A stretch of 64,000 nt of DNA, taken from NCBI RefSeq assembly GCF_029931775.1, contig NC_079323.1, positions 97,001 to 161,000 of the forward strand. The letters run 5' to 3'. Source of the DNA: Euleptes europaea (taxonomy: Eukaryota; Chordata; Lepidosauria; Squamata; Sphaerodactylidae). Positions 10,801-25,800 of this stretch are shown here, in pieces (the stretch's first letter is position 1; each line of letters opens with the position of its first letter). Under the pieces are notes generated by a model, which worked only from the letters and a program-made list of their open reading frames with translations, was not told the origin of the DNA and searched no databases. Made by a program: the position numbers and the translations under genes.

Positions 10801-13800
10801 GGTCATTCTGGCCCAGGACGGTGGGGTCCCACGGCTCAGTGCTACGTTCACACTGCTGGTGCACGTGCAGGCAGAAGATGAGCACGGCCCGGTCTTCGAC
10901 ACACTCACTTACCGTGTGGAGGTGCGCGAAGGGGTGCCCGTGGGCACTCATTTCCTGCAAGTGCGCGCGTTGGCACGGGATTCTCACATGCCTCTCACCT
11001 ACCATTTGCGTGCCGATGGAGATGCCACCAGCTTTGGCATAGTGCCCGACACTGGCTGGCTGCACGCGCGCAGCACGCTGGACCGGGAGGTGCAAGAGCA
11101 GTATGTGCTGACAGTCCTGGCCGTCGCTGGAGATGGCGAGGGGCGTCAGACGGGCACCACCACCGTCCGAGTCACCGTCACGGATGAGAACGACAACAGC
11201 CCTCGGCTGAGCGAGGAGCGCCATTTCTTCACGGTGGCCGAGAACCAGCCCGCTGGCAGTAGCGTGGGCCGCGTGATGGCCACTGACCGGGATGCCGGGC
11301 AGAACAGCCGCCTCTCCTACCGCCTGCTTCCGCATGAGGGCAGCTTCTTGATCCACACGCAGACCGGTGAGAGAGCTCTGGCAGAGGTGGGGCTGGAGGG
11401 AGGTCAAAGGGGCTTGGCCCCAGCAGGGGATGGGGCTTCCATCTGCACAGGCTGCCCTCTGAGCTGTGCCGGGCATGTCTTCCACAGGGGAGCTGAGCAT
11501 ACGACGGAGCCTGGACCGGGAGCAGCAAGCCAGCTACCAGCTGCAAGTCCTCGTCCAAGATGGGGGCACCCCGCCACGCAGTGCCACGGGGACAGTCTAC
11601 GTCACTGTGCTGGACGAGAACGACAACGCGCCCACCTTCTTGCACGTGGTGGAGGGGCGTGAGCTTTTCCTGCAGGTTGGGCCAGGGGAAGAATCAGGCC
11701 CGGGCAAAAGAGGGCAGGGCCCCCTTACGTACTGCTCCGTGGCTCCGGGGGGAAATAGGACCGATCAAGGTGGAGAGACTTGGTGCCCATGCAGAAGGGA
11801 GGGGGGCTCCCACCTGCCTTTCACTCTGTGCGGGTCTGTGGGTGATGTCAGAAGCACCGGCACGGAGCTCCTGTGGGGCCTTGGTCAGGAGACCTCAGGC
11901 CCCATGCAGTGTGGCAGGGATGGGGGCACTCTGCTGCTCTTCCATTCCCCCGGCATGGGACCGCGTGAGGGGAGGTGCCATCTTGCTTGGGGGCCAGTGC
12001 TGAGGAGCGGGCGGGAGCGCTGGAGGGCCTCGGCTGCCTCCTCCCGCAGCTGCTCCCACCGGTTGTCTTTCTGGCAGGTTCTGGAGGAGAAGCCGGCAGG
12101 GCTGCTGGTGGCTTCGTTGCAGGCCAAGGACCCCGACGAGGGTGAAAACGGGACCGTCTTCTACTCACTGGCAGGTAACTGAGCCCCTGCCGAGGCTGCG
12201 TTGGGAGTGGCCTCTGACTAACCCCTGAAGTTTCAGACCAGACCTTCAGCAATGGGACCGGAGCTGGTGGCTGGAGGGTTGGCCTGCCAGTCCTGGGCTC
12301 AAATCGCCACTCCGCTCTAGAGCGGGTCCGTCAGCGTGGTCCGAGCAATGTCAGGAGCCAGGAGACCCCCTCCGGAGAAGGTCTCCCAACTCTGTGTCCT
12401 GCTGCTCGACTAGAAACAGGATGCTGGAAGGGACAGGCCACTGTTCTGATCCAGCAGGGCTGTTCTTCTGTTTGCAGGACTGTGCTGTATGACTGCCTTG
12501 TCGTAATCTACCTTGCAAGGTTGTTTTGGAGATAAAACAGGAGGGAGGAGCCGCGTCTCCCACCTGAGCCCCTTTGAGGAAAGGTGGATAAAAGTGTAAC
12601 AGTGGGTTGACATGGGGAGTTCGTAACGTCATAAAATGAATTCAAAAGTCAGTGAAAACTGAAATTAAAACATGTTTAAAAAACAAGTAATTAAAACATA
12701 GGGCGGGAAGGAGAGAACTTTGACGGAGTGCCAAAAGAGACAAAAAAGTCTTCTTCCGACAGTGGAAATAGTGGTGGAAGGGAGCAGACAAATATCTCTG
12801 GGGAGGGAATTCCACAGTTTGATGTCATGACCCAGCAGGCCCTCCCTCTCTCGGGTAGCCACCCACCCACCCACCTGACCTGAGGAGGCAGGGGCACCCA
12901 AACAAGGCCTCAAAGGGTAAACGGGGCAGCCAGGTAGGTTCATGCAGGAGAAGGCAGTCCTGAAGGTGTCCTGGGCCCAAACTGTACAAGGCTTGAAAGG
13001 TCGATACCATCACCTTAATTGACCCCAGAAACAGATTGGGAGAAGCCAGTGTAGATGGGCCAAGACCGGAGTGGTACGGTCCCTACGACCCATTCCAGTC
13101 TGCTTTCTGGCTGCAGCAATTACATACGCATTGATTTCTCTGAACACTTTGCAAGGGCAGCCCCACGGAGCGCACATTGCCCTGGTCACATCTAGACGTT
13201 TCCAGGGCATGCGCCGCAGTGGCCAGATCTTTCTTCCTGGGAAAGGCTGCGGATGGTTAACTAAACCAAGGTGGTGAAAAGCACCCCTGGACACGGCCGG
13301 CAGAAGTAGGCCCAGCCCAGCATCGCCCCCGAGTTACAGACTTGTTCCTTCGGCGGGGGTGGGTGCAACCAACCCTACCTAGAGCAGGAGACACCTGAAA
13401 TCCCAGGTCAGACCTTCCAGTCACCAGCAGCACTTCCCTCTTGTCCGGATTAAGCTTCGGTTCACTCGGCCGCATCCCACCCCCAAGACTGCCTCCAGCC
13501 CGCCAGTTCAGGGTTTCTACAGCCGGAACCACAAGACAGAGCTGAGCGGCATCCACATATCGATGACAGCTCCCCTCCCCCCGAGTCTCCAGATGAGCTC
13601 ACCCAGTGGTTTCATGTAGATGTTGGAGAGCACGAAGGACAAGATGGAGCCCTGGGGGGGTCTCCCTGGTCCACGGAGCTGAGCAGCAGCCCCTCAGAGC
13701 CCCCTTCTGAATCCCGCCTTCCAGACAGAAACCAGTGCAAAATGGTGCCCCCTCCCCCTCCCCAACCCCAGCATGACAAAGTTTGCTTTGGCCTTTGCCC

Positions 13801-16800
13801 CTAGAATGCTACATTCTCCGTTCTTCTGTTTTACCCCCACAATAGCCCTGTGAGGTAGGTTAGGCTCAGAGGACGTGACTGGCACTTGGTCACCATGTGT
13901 GCTTCACGGCAAGGACCCGGCCTCAGGTGGTTCTTCTTTGTCTCCTGGCAGGTGCGTGGGCTGAACGCTTCTCCTTGCACCTGGCCACAGGGGAATTGCG
14001 CACAGCCACCAAACTGCGCCAGGCCGACTGTGGTGAATACACCTTCACCGCAACCGCAAGCGACCGAGGCTCCAGTCCCCGTAGCACCGCAGCAGCTGTG
14101 CGCATCCAGGTACAGGCTGTGGCCTCCCTCCCTCCTCCCCCCCCTGCTTGACACCCCCAGCCTCTTCCAGAAATGATGCATGCGGCTAGACCGCCGCTCT
14201 GGCCTAAGTGCCCGCTGCCCGCTGCCTTGCGTGGCATTGGCTGCAGAGGCCGCTGTGCTCGTCTGTTGTAGCGAAACTACACAGGAGACCGACAACATTT
14301 ATGCCATCCTGAGCTTTTGTGAGGCGGAGCTGCCTTCTTCCCATGCATCAGAACGTACATCTGTTGGGCCTGCTTAAAGAACCAGCGGGAGGGGGGGCGG
14401 TATTACCAGGAGAGGCCAGAGTAACACCAGGTCCAGTCAGAAGAGCCCCCCGGTTCAGCCAAAGTGGTTCCTGTGGACACCCCAGCCAGCGGCAGCCAAG
14501 CAGAATAAATGTCAGATCAAATGCAGGAGGAAACGAGACAGTGGCTCAGATGAGCACCTTGAAGACATGGGCTATGAGAGAGATTAGCTCTTGCAGGGAA
14601 TTAGGAATTCCGAGGTCCTTGTTAAGCCAGGGGTGGGGTGGGGTGGGGTGGTTATACTGGGTTCGTCAGTGGGTTCAGCACTGATGCGTTAGATCCTGCC
14701 TGTGAAGTTCTGTTGAAAGAGAACAATGGTCCGAGTGGCTGTCCCGTTTCTCGTTTTCCACAGGTGGTGTCCGCAGCTCGGTTGCTCCCTCGACCGGACA
14801 CCGCCGTGCTGACTTTCTCTCCCATGGAGGGGCTGCAGCCCGGCTCCGTCATTGGCTCAGTGGCCTCCCTGGAAAAGCTTCCTCATGGGCAGGTGACCTA
14901 CATGTTGGTGGGAGGCAGTAACGGAGATGGCACCTTTGTGGTGGACGCAGCCACGGGAGAAATCTACGTGGCCCAAGAGCTGGACTATGAGGCCAGGGCC
15001 CGACACACTCTGCAAGTGAACGTGGAAGACGCGCTGCGGGGGTACCCTAGCCAGCGCCTGGTGTTGGTTGAGATTCACGTGCAGGACAGCAATGACCACG
15101 TGCCCACCTGGCCACAAGACCCTGTGACGGTGGTGGTGTCGGAGAGCGCCACCTCTGGCATGTCCCTCTTCACTTTCCAGGCTCTGGATGGAGACGGGCC
15201 TGGCCCCAATAGCCAGCTGAGTTACACCCTCGTGCACCCGGAGACAGGGCACTCCCCCTTCCAGCTGGACGCACACAGCGGGGAGCTGAGCCTGCGAGGC
15301 CTGCTAGACCGTGAGGCCCAGGCAGCCTACCTGCTGGTGGTGCGGGCCACAGACCAGGCGCGCAACGTCAGTCAGCGCCACTCGGCGGCCCTCACAGCAC
15401 ACGTCTTTGTCATGGATGAGAATGACAATGTTCCGGAGTTCCTCTCTCCAGCCAGAGTTGACATTCCTGAGGACCAGCCGACAGGCTTTCTGGTGCTGCA
15501 GGTGCTGGCGAGGGACGGCGACTTGGGAGAGAATGGGCGCATCGGCTATACATTGCGAGCGGGGAATGGCGATGGAAGATTTCACCTCAACCCTAGTACA
15601 GGTGCGTGGGGCAGGGGCTGCAGGCAGCAAACAGCATGGGGGCGTCACAGGAGGTACAGTGCATGCTAGAATCATAGAGTTGGAAGGGACCACCAGGGTA
15701 ATCTAGTCCAACTCCCTGCATAATGCAGGAAATTCACAACTACCTCCCCCCCACACACACCCAGTGACCCCTACTCCATGCCCAGAAGATGGCCAAGGTG
15801 CCCTCCCTCTCATCATCTGCCTAAGGTCATAGAATCAGCATTGCTGACAGATGGCCATCAGACCTCTGCTTAAAAACCTCCAGGGAAGGAGAGCTCACCA
15901 CCTCCCAAGGAAGCCTGTTCTTCTGAGGAACCGCACTGACTGTTAGAAAGTTCTTCCTGATGTCTAGACGGAAACTCTTTTGATTTAATTTCAACCCGTT
16001 GGTTCTGGTCCGACCTTTTGGAGCAACAGAAATGTTACGCACATCCAGAACCATTCCTTACTAGCATCGGGTTTAGCAACTAGCATCTTGAGCTTCTGTT
16101 GATGCAGCCCAAAATCGCATTTGCCTCTTTAGCTACTGCATCACACTGCTGACTCATGTTCAGTGATTGGTCCTACTAAGACCCCAAGATCTTTTTCGTA
16201 CATACTACTGCCAAGACAAGTCTCCCCATCCTATAATTATGCATCTAATTTTTCCTACCTGAATGCAGAACTTTACATTTATCTCTGTTGAAATGCATTT
16301 TATTAGCTTTAGCCCAGTTTTCCTGTCTATCAAGATCACCCTGTATCCTGGCTCTGTCTTCTACCGTATTTGCTGCCCCTCCCAATTTAGTATCATCTGC
16401 ATATTTAATAAGCATCCCTTCTACTCCTTCATCCAAATCATTTATAAAGATGTTGAACAACACAGGGCCCAGGACAGATCCCTGAGGCACGTCTCTCCAA
16501 GTGGATGAGGAACCACCAGGGTCATCTACTCCAACCTCCTGCACAATGCAGGAAATTCACAACTACCTCCCCCCCACACCCACACATACCCAGTGACCCC
16601 TACTACATGCCCAGGGAAATGCCGATTGCCACTTTGGGGCCAGGAAGCAATTTTCCTCCAGGCCAGATTGGCCCAGGGACCCTGGAGGATTGTTGTTTTT
16701 TGTTGTTCTGCAGACATGATGGTCTCGGACTGTTTAGGGCTTTAAATACCAACACCTTGACTTCTATACCAGGAAAAGTGTTCGAACAAATCATCAAACA

Positions 16801-19800
16801 GTCAGTCCTTGAGCATTTAGAAAGGATGGATATGATCACTAAGAGCCAGCACGGGTTTCTCAAGAATAAGTCATGTCAAACTAACCTTTTTTGAGAAAGT
16901 TACTATCTTGCTGGATCAGGGGAATGCTGTAGACATAGTTTATCTAGATTTCAGTAAGGCTTTTAATAAGGTTCCACATAGTATTCTAGTTGACAAATTG
17001 GGAAAATGTGGTTTAGATCCTATTATTGTTAGGTGGATCTGCAACTGGTTGACAGATCGTACCCAAAGAATGCTAGTTAATGGTTCCTCATCCACTTGGA
17101 GAGTAGTGGAGTTCCTCAGGGATCTGTGCTGTGCTAGACCAAACACTGAACAGTGTGATGCTGTAACTAAAAAGTCAAATGCAGTCTTGGGCTGCATCAA
17201 CAGAAGTATAGTGTCCAGATCACGCGAAGTGATGGTATCGCTTTACTCTGCTCTGATTAGACCTCAACTAGAGTACCGTGTTCAGTTTTGGCCACCACAA
17301 TTTAAGAAAGATGTAGACAAGCTGGAACGTGTCCAGAGGAGGGCAACCAAGATGGTGAGGGGTCTGGAGACCAAGTCCTATGAGGAAAGGTTGAAGGAGC
17401 TGGGTATGTTTAGCCTGAAGAGGAGAAGACTGAGAGGGGATATGATAACCATGTTCAAGTACCTGAGGGGCTGTCATATTGAGGATGGTGCCAAGTTGTT
17501 TTCTGTTGCCCAAGAAGGTCGGACCAGAACCAACGGGTTGAAATTAAATCAAAAGTTTCCGTCTAGACATTAGGAAGACTTTTCTAACAGTTAGAGTGGT
17601 TCCTAAGTGGAACAAGCTTACTCGGGAGGTGGTAAGCTCCCCTTCCCTGGAGGTTTTTAAGAAGAGGTTAGATGGCCATGTGTCAGCAAGGCTGATTCTG
17701 TGACCTTAGGCAGATGATGAGAGGGAGGGCATCTTAGCCATCTTCTGGTCACTAGGTGTTGGGGGGAGTAGTTGTGAATTTCCTGCATTGTGCAGGGGGT
17801 TGGACTTGATGGCCCTGGTGGTCCCTTCCAACTCTTATGATTCTATGATCCGGTGCTCCACCTGGGGCCAGTGCAGCTGGCGGAGCACAGTGGGATATGT
17901 GCTCTAAACAGGGTCCCTGTAAGGACCCTTACTGTCATATTCTGGACCAGCTGGAGTTTCTGGAGCAGTCTCAAGGGAAGCCCTGCATAGAGCGAGTTAC
18001 AGTAGTGTAGCCTGGAGGTGACTATTGCATGGATCAGGGTGGCCAGGCTGGGATGAGACAGATATGGCGCCAGCTGCCTAGCCTAGCAGTGGTGGGAAAA
18101 AGCCACCTTGGCTACAGCTGTGACCTGGGCCTCCATTGACAAGAAGGCATCCAGGATCACACCCAGACACCTGACGGCTGGCGCAGGTGTTAGTGGCACC
18201 CCATCGAGACCCAGGACCTGGTACACCACTTCCGTCCCCTCTGGCCCAGCCACAGGACCTCCGTCTTCGATGGATTCAACTTCAGTTGACTCTGTTTTCA
18301 GATGATTCTCTGCTCCTACCCTAGGATCACAGAATCATAGACATCTCACTCCTTGCTACATGTCACTCCTTTCTTCTTCCCCTGCGGCTTCTCTGCCCCC
18401 TGGGCCCATTGCAGCTGGCACTTTTCAGGCCTGAGTCATCATATTCTCCTGTACAACTTTTTATGATAGGCCTTTGATGTCATCTTACAAAGCTGGAGTA
18501 ATGCAAAGATTCTGTTTGCTTCTTGCAGAAGGTAGAATGTTTGTGAACATTCCTAGATGTTATACCTGCCATCTCAAAATCCCTTAACATTTCGCAAGTA
18601 TAGACTGAAAGGAAACAGCTTGATTTTCCTGGTTAATTCTGGTTGCAGTCTAGCAGGACACATCATTTTCATTTTTGGTGTAGAACACACCCTGGGCATG
18701 GGGGGTATGTCTGTCCTAGGCATGCCAGTGGAAGGAAGGATGGGGGGCACCAGCCCTGTGCGGGGTGGGGGGAGAGAAATCCGCACTTGCCGTGGGCAGA
18801 GAGGTGAAGCTTTGCATCGACCCAGCCTGGGAAGCAGGGGCTGCCAGCCTGGCCGCTGAAGCTCTTGGCCAGAGGCGCTGGATCTGGCCCCTGGTCCCAG
18901 CGGGGATTAACGGAAGCGCCCCCCGCTCTCCCGCAGGAGCGTTGTCCATCGTACGGCCACTGGACCGGGAGGAAGTGTCGCAGCATAACTTGACCGTGGT
19001 GGCCACAGACCATGGCTCCCCGCGGCGTTCGGCCACACAGCTGCTGAGGGTGCGCGTGCTGGATGTGAACGACGAAACCCCGACTTTCCAGAGAAGCCAT
19101 TACGAGGCCAGCGTGGCAGAGAATTTGCCACCAGGGGCCCCCGTCTTGCAGCTGCTTGCTACTGATCGTGACCTGGGTAAGGATTTCCAGGAGCCCCTTC
19201 CAGTGCCGTCCAGAACAGGGTGGCAAGTCCCCAGCCACGCCAGGGAGGCACCCAGATAGTTGAGGGTACCGGTGAAACCTTTTCCCCCTTGCAAACTCCC
19301 CTGCCAGGGAGCGTTGCCTTGACTGTGCCCCATGCCACCCTACCCGAGGGCACCTGCCGGCCATGTCCCTGGGGTGAAAGCCACGCCCTCTCTCTGACTG
19401 GGCCAGAATCCTTTTCTAGTTGGGGGGGGGGAAGCGGGGAGACCACTGGGTGTGAACCCGCCAGCCAGCCCATCTCTCCATGCAGTGGTGTAGCTGTTAG
19501 GGCAAAAAGTCGGGAGAAGCCACGGACTCCTCTCGAGCTCAGAGGAGATAGAAGCACAGGCAGACAGGCAGGCAGACGGTCATCCCCAGTGGAACCTCCC
19601 CTCCCCAGTGGGAGAGTCGGCTGAGCTGGTTTTTATATGCCAACTTTCTCTACCACTTAAGGCAGAATCAAACCAGCTTACAATCACCTTCCATTCCCCT
19701 CCCCACAACAGACACCCTGTGAGGTAGGTGGGGCTGAGAGAGCTGTGACTAGTCCCAAGGTCACCCAGCTGGCTTCATGTAGAGTAGGGAAACCAACCCC

Positions 19801-22800
19801 ATTCTCCAGATTAGAGTTCGCTGCCACAAACCACTTCTCTTAACCACTGCACTGATTTTGTACCAAGAACTGAGGGTGTTTATATCTGTCTCTGTCCCTC
19901 TTTGCTGGGGGGTGGGGGAAAGCAGGGGATATCTCCCCCAGTACCAGCCACATTGAAGGGCAAAGTTCCACTCTCCACAGAGCATCTCTCACCCAATGGC
20001 AAACAAATATTTATTAATTAATCTACACACCCTGCCCGTCTCCCCCATGGACCGGGGGGTGGGGGGAAGCAGGCTTACATCACTCTCCTCTCCTCATTTT
20101 ATACTCACAACAACTCTGAGGTAGGTGGGGCTGAGAGTGTGTGACTGGCCCAAGGTCTCCCAGCAAGCTTCCAAGTGGAGATTTGAACCTGGGTCTTCCA
20201 GGTCCTAGTCTGAGATTCTAGCCACTGTGCCACACCGGCCCTCAAGGGGGATTTCAAGCCTGTTTTGCCGGCATCTTTCTACAGAAGCCAGTGGGCAGGT
20301 GTCCTATGGTGGCATCTCCGGAGAGGACTTCTCCGTTGACCCCTCCACGGGCCTTATCAGCACCCGGCGCTCCTTGGACCGTGAGGAGCAGGCAGAGCAC
20401 CTGCTGACAGGTAACGGGCCCGGACATGGGTGAGACGGGGGGGCAGGGGTCCTGCACGCAGGTGATGGGCCCCCACATCAGTGGCTGCTTCTCTCCACAA
20501 GCCAGCTGTGGGTCAGTGGGGAACGAGCACTGGGTAAGGGCAGAATTTGGTGGGGGGCGGAGAATTCAGGGCTGTGAGGAGCTCGGCTTTAATTTTTGGA
20601 AAAGCCCGTTTTTGGCCCAGACGTCGACTTGAAAGCAGACTCAAAAGGGTTTGGGTTTGGCCTGACAAAATGACAGAACTTAATTGGAGCAGGGTGGGAA
20701 TGCCCGGTCCCTTGCTTGTGCATTTCGCGTGACTAGCAAGGGAAGGAGAAACTGGGATGCGGGTGGTCAAAACCAGCTGTTCTCTGGGGCAGAGCAGGGC
20801 AGGGCCCCGACAGTCCCCCAGCAGCAGTTTGGAGGAGTGACTGATGTCCCTTACCGGAGGCCTCCCGAAGTCACAGCCGCCCTTTCCCCCTGCAGTGTAT
20901 GCGCGCGACGGAGGTGTGCCCCCACACCAGGCCAAGGTTTCGGTGCGCATCCTGGTGGCTGATGAGAACGACAATGGCCCGGCCTTCCAGAGCGAGGCGT
21001 GTGCCTTGGAGGTGCCGGAGAACCAGAGCCAGGTGGAAGTGATCACCCTATGTGCCACGGACCACGATGCAGGCGAAAACGGCCGCCTCTCATACCAGCT
21101 GACAAGTGAGTTAGCGGGGAGGGCTCCCAAACACCCTTGTGGGTGATCTGCCGTGCCAGGGCCCCCGGGGGCTGCTGTAGTCTTCCTCTCTCTGGACAAG
21201 GACGCTGCCCTTTCTTTCCGAAAGAAAGAAAGAGTCCACACCACCACATTATTTCCCACCTTGGAAGTGTTTCAGGCCTTCCAAGTCTCTATGGTGACAA
21301 CACACTTGACACGTTTCCCTGTGAGACCTCTGGGGGGGGGGGCTTGAATGGGGTGTATGTGCTGTGCCTTGAGTCCCGGCAAGCATTTCCTCCTGTCCTT
21401 CTCCTTGCAGCCGGAGATCCCGAGAAGGACTTTGCCCTAAACCCCACCTCAGGCAAGCTGTACACGACCCGAGGGCTGGACCGGGAGCGAACCCCCAGAT
21501 ATGCGCTGACCGTGGAGGCTTGTGACCACGGTTCACCCCCCCGCTGTGCCAACCTGGCGCTCCACGTGCAAGTGCTGGACCTGAACGACAACGCCCCCCG
21601 CTTTGCCCAGGGGGCCTACTTGGCAGAAGTCCCCGAGGACCTGCCCGTGGGCTCCGTGGTGCTGCAGCTGGCAGCTCTGGACCCAGACGAGGGAGCCAGT
21701 GGCCAGATTTCATACTTTCTGGCCAAGGAGTCCCTGGGTACCTTCCAGGTGGAGCCCGAGACGGGCCGCCTCACCCTCTCCCATGCTCTGGACCGGGAGC
21801 GCCGGGCGACCTACAGCTTCCTAGCCTTGGCAGTGGATTCCTCCCCCCTGAACCCTCAGAGCACTTCCGTGCGGGTCACGGTCACTGTCCAGGACGTGAA
21901 TGACCACTTCCCTACGTTCCCACTCAGCCCGCTGGCCGTCACGCTGCCTCGCAACACGCCTGGCAGGAGGGTGGTGGCCACGCTGTGTGCCGAAGACCAC
22001 GACGCCGGAGCCAACGCCTCGATCCTCTACCGCTTCGCCACGCCCTCCCCAGCCTTCTCCATCAACACCTACACAGGGGTCATCGAGCTGCTGAAGCCCC
22101 TGTCAGCCATGGGTCAGCGCCAGCGCACCTTGTTCGTGGTGGCCAGCGACATGGGGCAGCCCTCCCTCTCCTCCACCGGCGTGGTGGTCATTCACCTGCA
22201 GGAGGAGAGTTACCGGGGGGTGCGCTTCCCCCGCAGCAGCAGTGACGTGGCCCTGCCTGAGAACGCCGCCCCAGGTATGTGTTTGTCATCCACGCTGTCT
22301 GCCTTGGGGCAGGGCACCTGCCGGAGGCACGGAGAGCCGGGTCCAGGGGCACCCAACTTTTCTGAGCATGCCAGCACCTTTAGGATTTGGAGCAGGAGGT
22401 GAGGGCAGCGCCAGAATGGCTGCCTCAGGAGGTGGAGCTGAACAGAATTCCTGCCTCCGCGCATCTCCTGGAAAGAAGGAAATCTTGAAGGGGGGGGTGG
22501 GACCCCACTGGGGCTTCCAAGCTGTCCAGACCCTTTCCTTTGAAAGAGAGCAGCCTTGCCCCACAGCCTTGCCCCTCTCCCTTTCTGGAAAGCTCTGCAG
22601 GTGCCAGGGGGCATACTGGCGAGTGCTATGGGCCCCCAGCAGCACCACCACCTTGATGGGGCAGGGATCTCTGGACTAGTCTGTCCTGCTGCCCCCAATG
22701 CTGCACAAGGGATGTCCCAGGAAGAGAGCTTCACTGGCCCAGTCCGGCTGCCTGTGGTCAGGAGGAGTCCTGTCCCTCCAAGCCCGGAGGGAGGCAGAGC

Positions 22801-25800
22801 TGCTTCTGCCCCACTGCAGGCTCAGGGGCCAAAAGGCCGTCCCGGCAGCCCCTCCGTTCGGGCCCTTGAGTGTGGGGTTTATGTCTGTTGCAGTGCATGC
22901 TGGGAGGTAAGAGGAGGAGATGCCGAGGTCACTGAGACCAGAGCCACGTTGTGGGCTGGGGGACTCAGAGTGGAGGGGGCACCCCCCTTGCGAGTGAAGG
23001 GCACCCAGTCTTTCTGAAGTGCCAGGGTTGTGACCCCCCCCAATGCACACGCATCGCTTGGCTCAGTCGGTGCTTGTGAGCGCTGTTTCCCTCCACCCCT
23101 GCTGGGCTTGTGCTGGGGGGGTCCTTGGCCTCCCCACCTGCCCCATAATGCAGCTGACAGTTCCTTCTGCATTGTTCCCCCCCCCCCCCGGCCAGGTACC
23201 ACCGTGGTGAGCATCCCTGCCGCTCACACCACAGGCTCCTCGGGCCGTATCACCTACAGCATCGTCAGCGGCAACGAGAGGGGAGCCTTCCACATCCAGG
23301 CCAGCTCAGGTATGGGGGTGCAAGCCTGGGACGAGGTCGGTGCCTCAGTGGGAGTGGCAGGGGGCTGCTCGGAGGCCCGGGGGCAGGCACGGAAGCGGCC
23401 CTGGGACTCCCGTGGCCCCGTGCAAACTGGTATCTAAAGGGGAGCCTTCTTTTAGGGATCTCCAAGTAGTACATCTCTGAGCAGAGGGCTTCCTCCACTC
23501 TTGCTAGGGACATCAAAAGTGCCCTGGATGAGCATACCCAAGGGAAAATCCAGTCATGCACCCTGTTTCCAGCAGGAACAAGCCGGGCGTCTTCTGGCAC
23601 TATGCGGAAGGCCCTCCAGACACAGAGCCAGCCCTGGTTTGGCATACGCAAGGCCCTGGCTAGGAACATGAGAAGAGCCCGGCTGGATGACAGCCAGAGT
23701 CCACCCAGCCCAGTTCCTGTCCCACAGAGCGGCCCACCAGTTGCCCCAAAGGGCCCAACGGACAGGGCACAGAGGCCGAGGCCTTCCCTTGATGCCGACT
23801 CCCGGCACTGGGGTCCAGATCTTGTTCGCACACAGTGTTACCCAGAAGTGTGTCCCCCACATCCAGTATGCGTGCTTCAAATTTTTGATATAGAATCATA
23901 GAGTTGGAAGGGGCCGCCAGGGTAATCTAGTCCAACCCCCTGCACAATGCAGGAAATTCACAACTACCTCCCCCCCCCACCCAGTGACCCCCTACTCCAT
24001 GCCCAGGAGATCTATCTAGATGTAGAACTTGACACTTATCCTTGTTGAATTACATCTTGTTCACATCTGCCAACTTTTCCAGTATGTTCAGATCCCACTG
24101 AATTCTGTTTCTACCAGTGTGTTCGCTGCTCCTCGCAATTTGGTGTCATCTGCAAAATTAATTAGTAGTCCCTCCTCACCCTCATCCACATCATCCATAA
24201 AAATATTGAAAAGTACCGGGCCCAGATCCAAACCCTGTGGCACCCCCCGCCCCCCCACTGGGCACCTCTCGCCATGAAATGCCATTGACAACTGCTGAGT
24301 GCGATTCTCCAACCAGTTAACTATCCTCGGGTCCAGTCCACAGTCCTCTAGTTTACCCATCAGAACATCATGGGGAACCCTGTCAAAAGCCTTACTGAAA
24401 TCCAGGTAAACAATATCAACCGCATTCCCTCGGTCCAGTAAGCTCGCCACTCGATCAAAGAACGAAACGAGGTTGGTCTGTTGGTGACAAATCCATGCTG
24501 ACTTCCCTGGATTACCAAGTTGTTCTTTAGATGCTTGCAGATTGACCCCCCTTGAAATGTGCTCCAGTACCTTCCCTGGGACAGAGGTCAAACTGACTGG
24601 CCTGTAGTTTCCTGGGTCATCCCTCCTCCCTTTTTTTGAAAATTGGGATAGTGTCCACCCTCCTCCAGTCTTATGGCGTGTCCCCTGTCCTCCAAGAGGT
24701 CTGGAAGAGGATGGACAGCTTCCGGTTCCATTAATCCTGCCCCAGGTCTTAAGGACAGGCAGCCTGTCATCAGTGACAACTTTCTGGGGCTCTGAGAGTG
24801 CCGTTTCCTTCGTTTGGGGGATATTCTCCCCCTTCCTCTCAGCCTCCATTGGTAGAATGGCAACACAAAAGGTGTGTTGTGACATCAGAGCAACCCCACA
24901 TAATGACCCTAACCGAGCTGTGCCGTCAGCAGTGCGCAGAGCCTTACATGTTCGGGTGTGTGTGTGTGGGGCGGGGGCTAGCGTCTCTTCCTTTCCAAGG
25001 GCAAGTAATGTATTGGCTGCATCAACAGATGGGGACGTGTGTGACGCGAGAGCTGGCGGATTGTGCCAACGTCCAGGAATGACCACCAGAACCACTAGAG
25101 CTTATAGAAATGCAGTTGTTTATTTACAGTGCTATATAAACACTCTCTCCACCTTAACTCCCGACACAGACTCACAGAGTCTTACACTTACATACAATGC
25201 CACCACCAGGCATCAATTAGCAGTACATGCTTAGTGACTTTCCAGGTGCAACACCACACCTCAGCCTCTGGCCTCAACTGGATCTGGCCAGTATAATCAG
25301 GCCTCCTAGGGGCTTTCCAGGCCATTACATCAGCCTATGGATGACAGTTAGATCCTTGCCATCTAAGTCTGCCTGTCACAGCTAATATGACAGCCTTGCA
25401 TATTCCTACAGTGTGCAGCTGACCTCTCCTTGCCTTTCCTCCCTAGGCGTGGTCTCTGTGCGAAATCCGGGGGTGCTGGACTTTGAGGCGAGCCCCCGCC
25501 TGCGTCTGGTGCTGCAGGCTGAGTCGGCCTCCTCTTTCGGCTTCCTGGCCGTTCAGGTCAATCTGCAAGATGTGAACGACAACCACCCACGCTTTCAGCT
25601 GCAGAATTATGTGGCTTTCATCCGGGAGGCGCAAGGCTATGACTCGCCTGTCATCCAGGTACCACGGAAAGAGAGGAGGGGGGCCCTATGATGCCAGCAG
25701 AGCAAGAGAGAGAAGGGAAACGGGGCTTGGCCTCAGAGGAGGCACGGCAGCCTCCCCACACACACACACACCGGTTTTTCCTTGTGTCCTCCCTGGATCC

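Noticed and set aside
16908-17573. 222-codon frame with reverse-transcriptase similarity as a domesticated gene
   Set aside because: It is an ordinary CR1 copy with a deleted catalytic region and intact 3'UTR and tail; nothing suggests host use.
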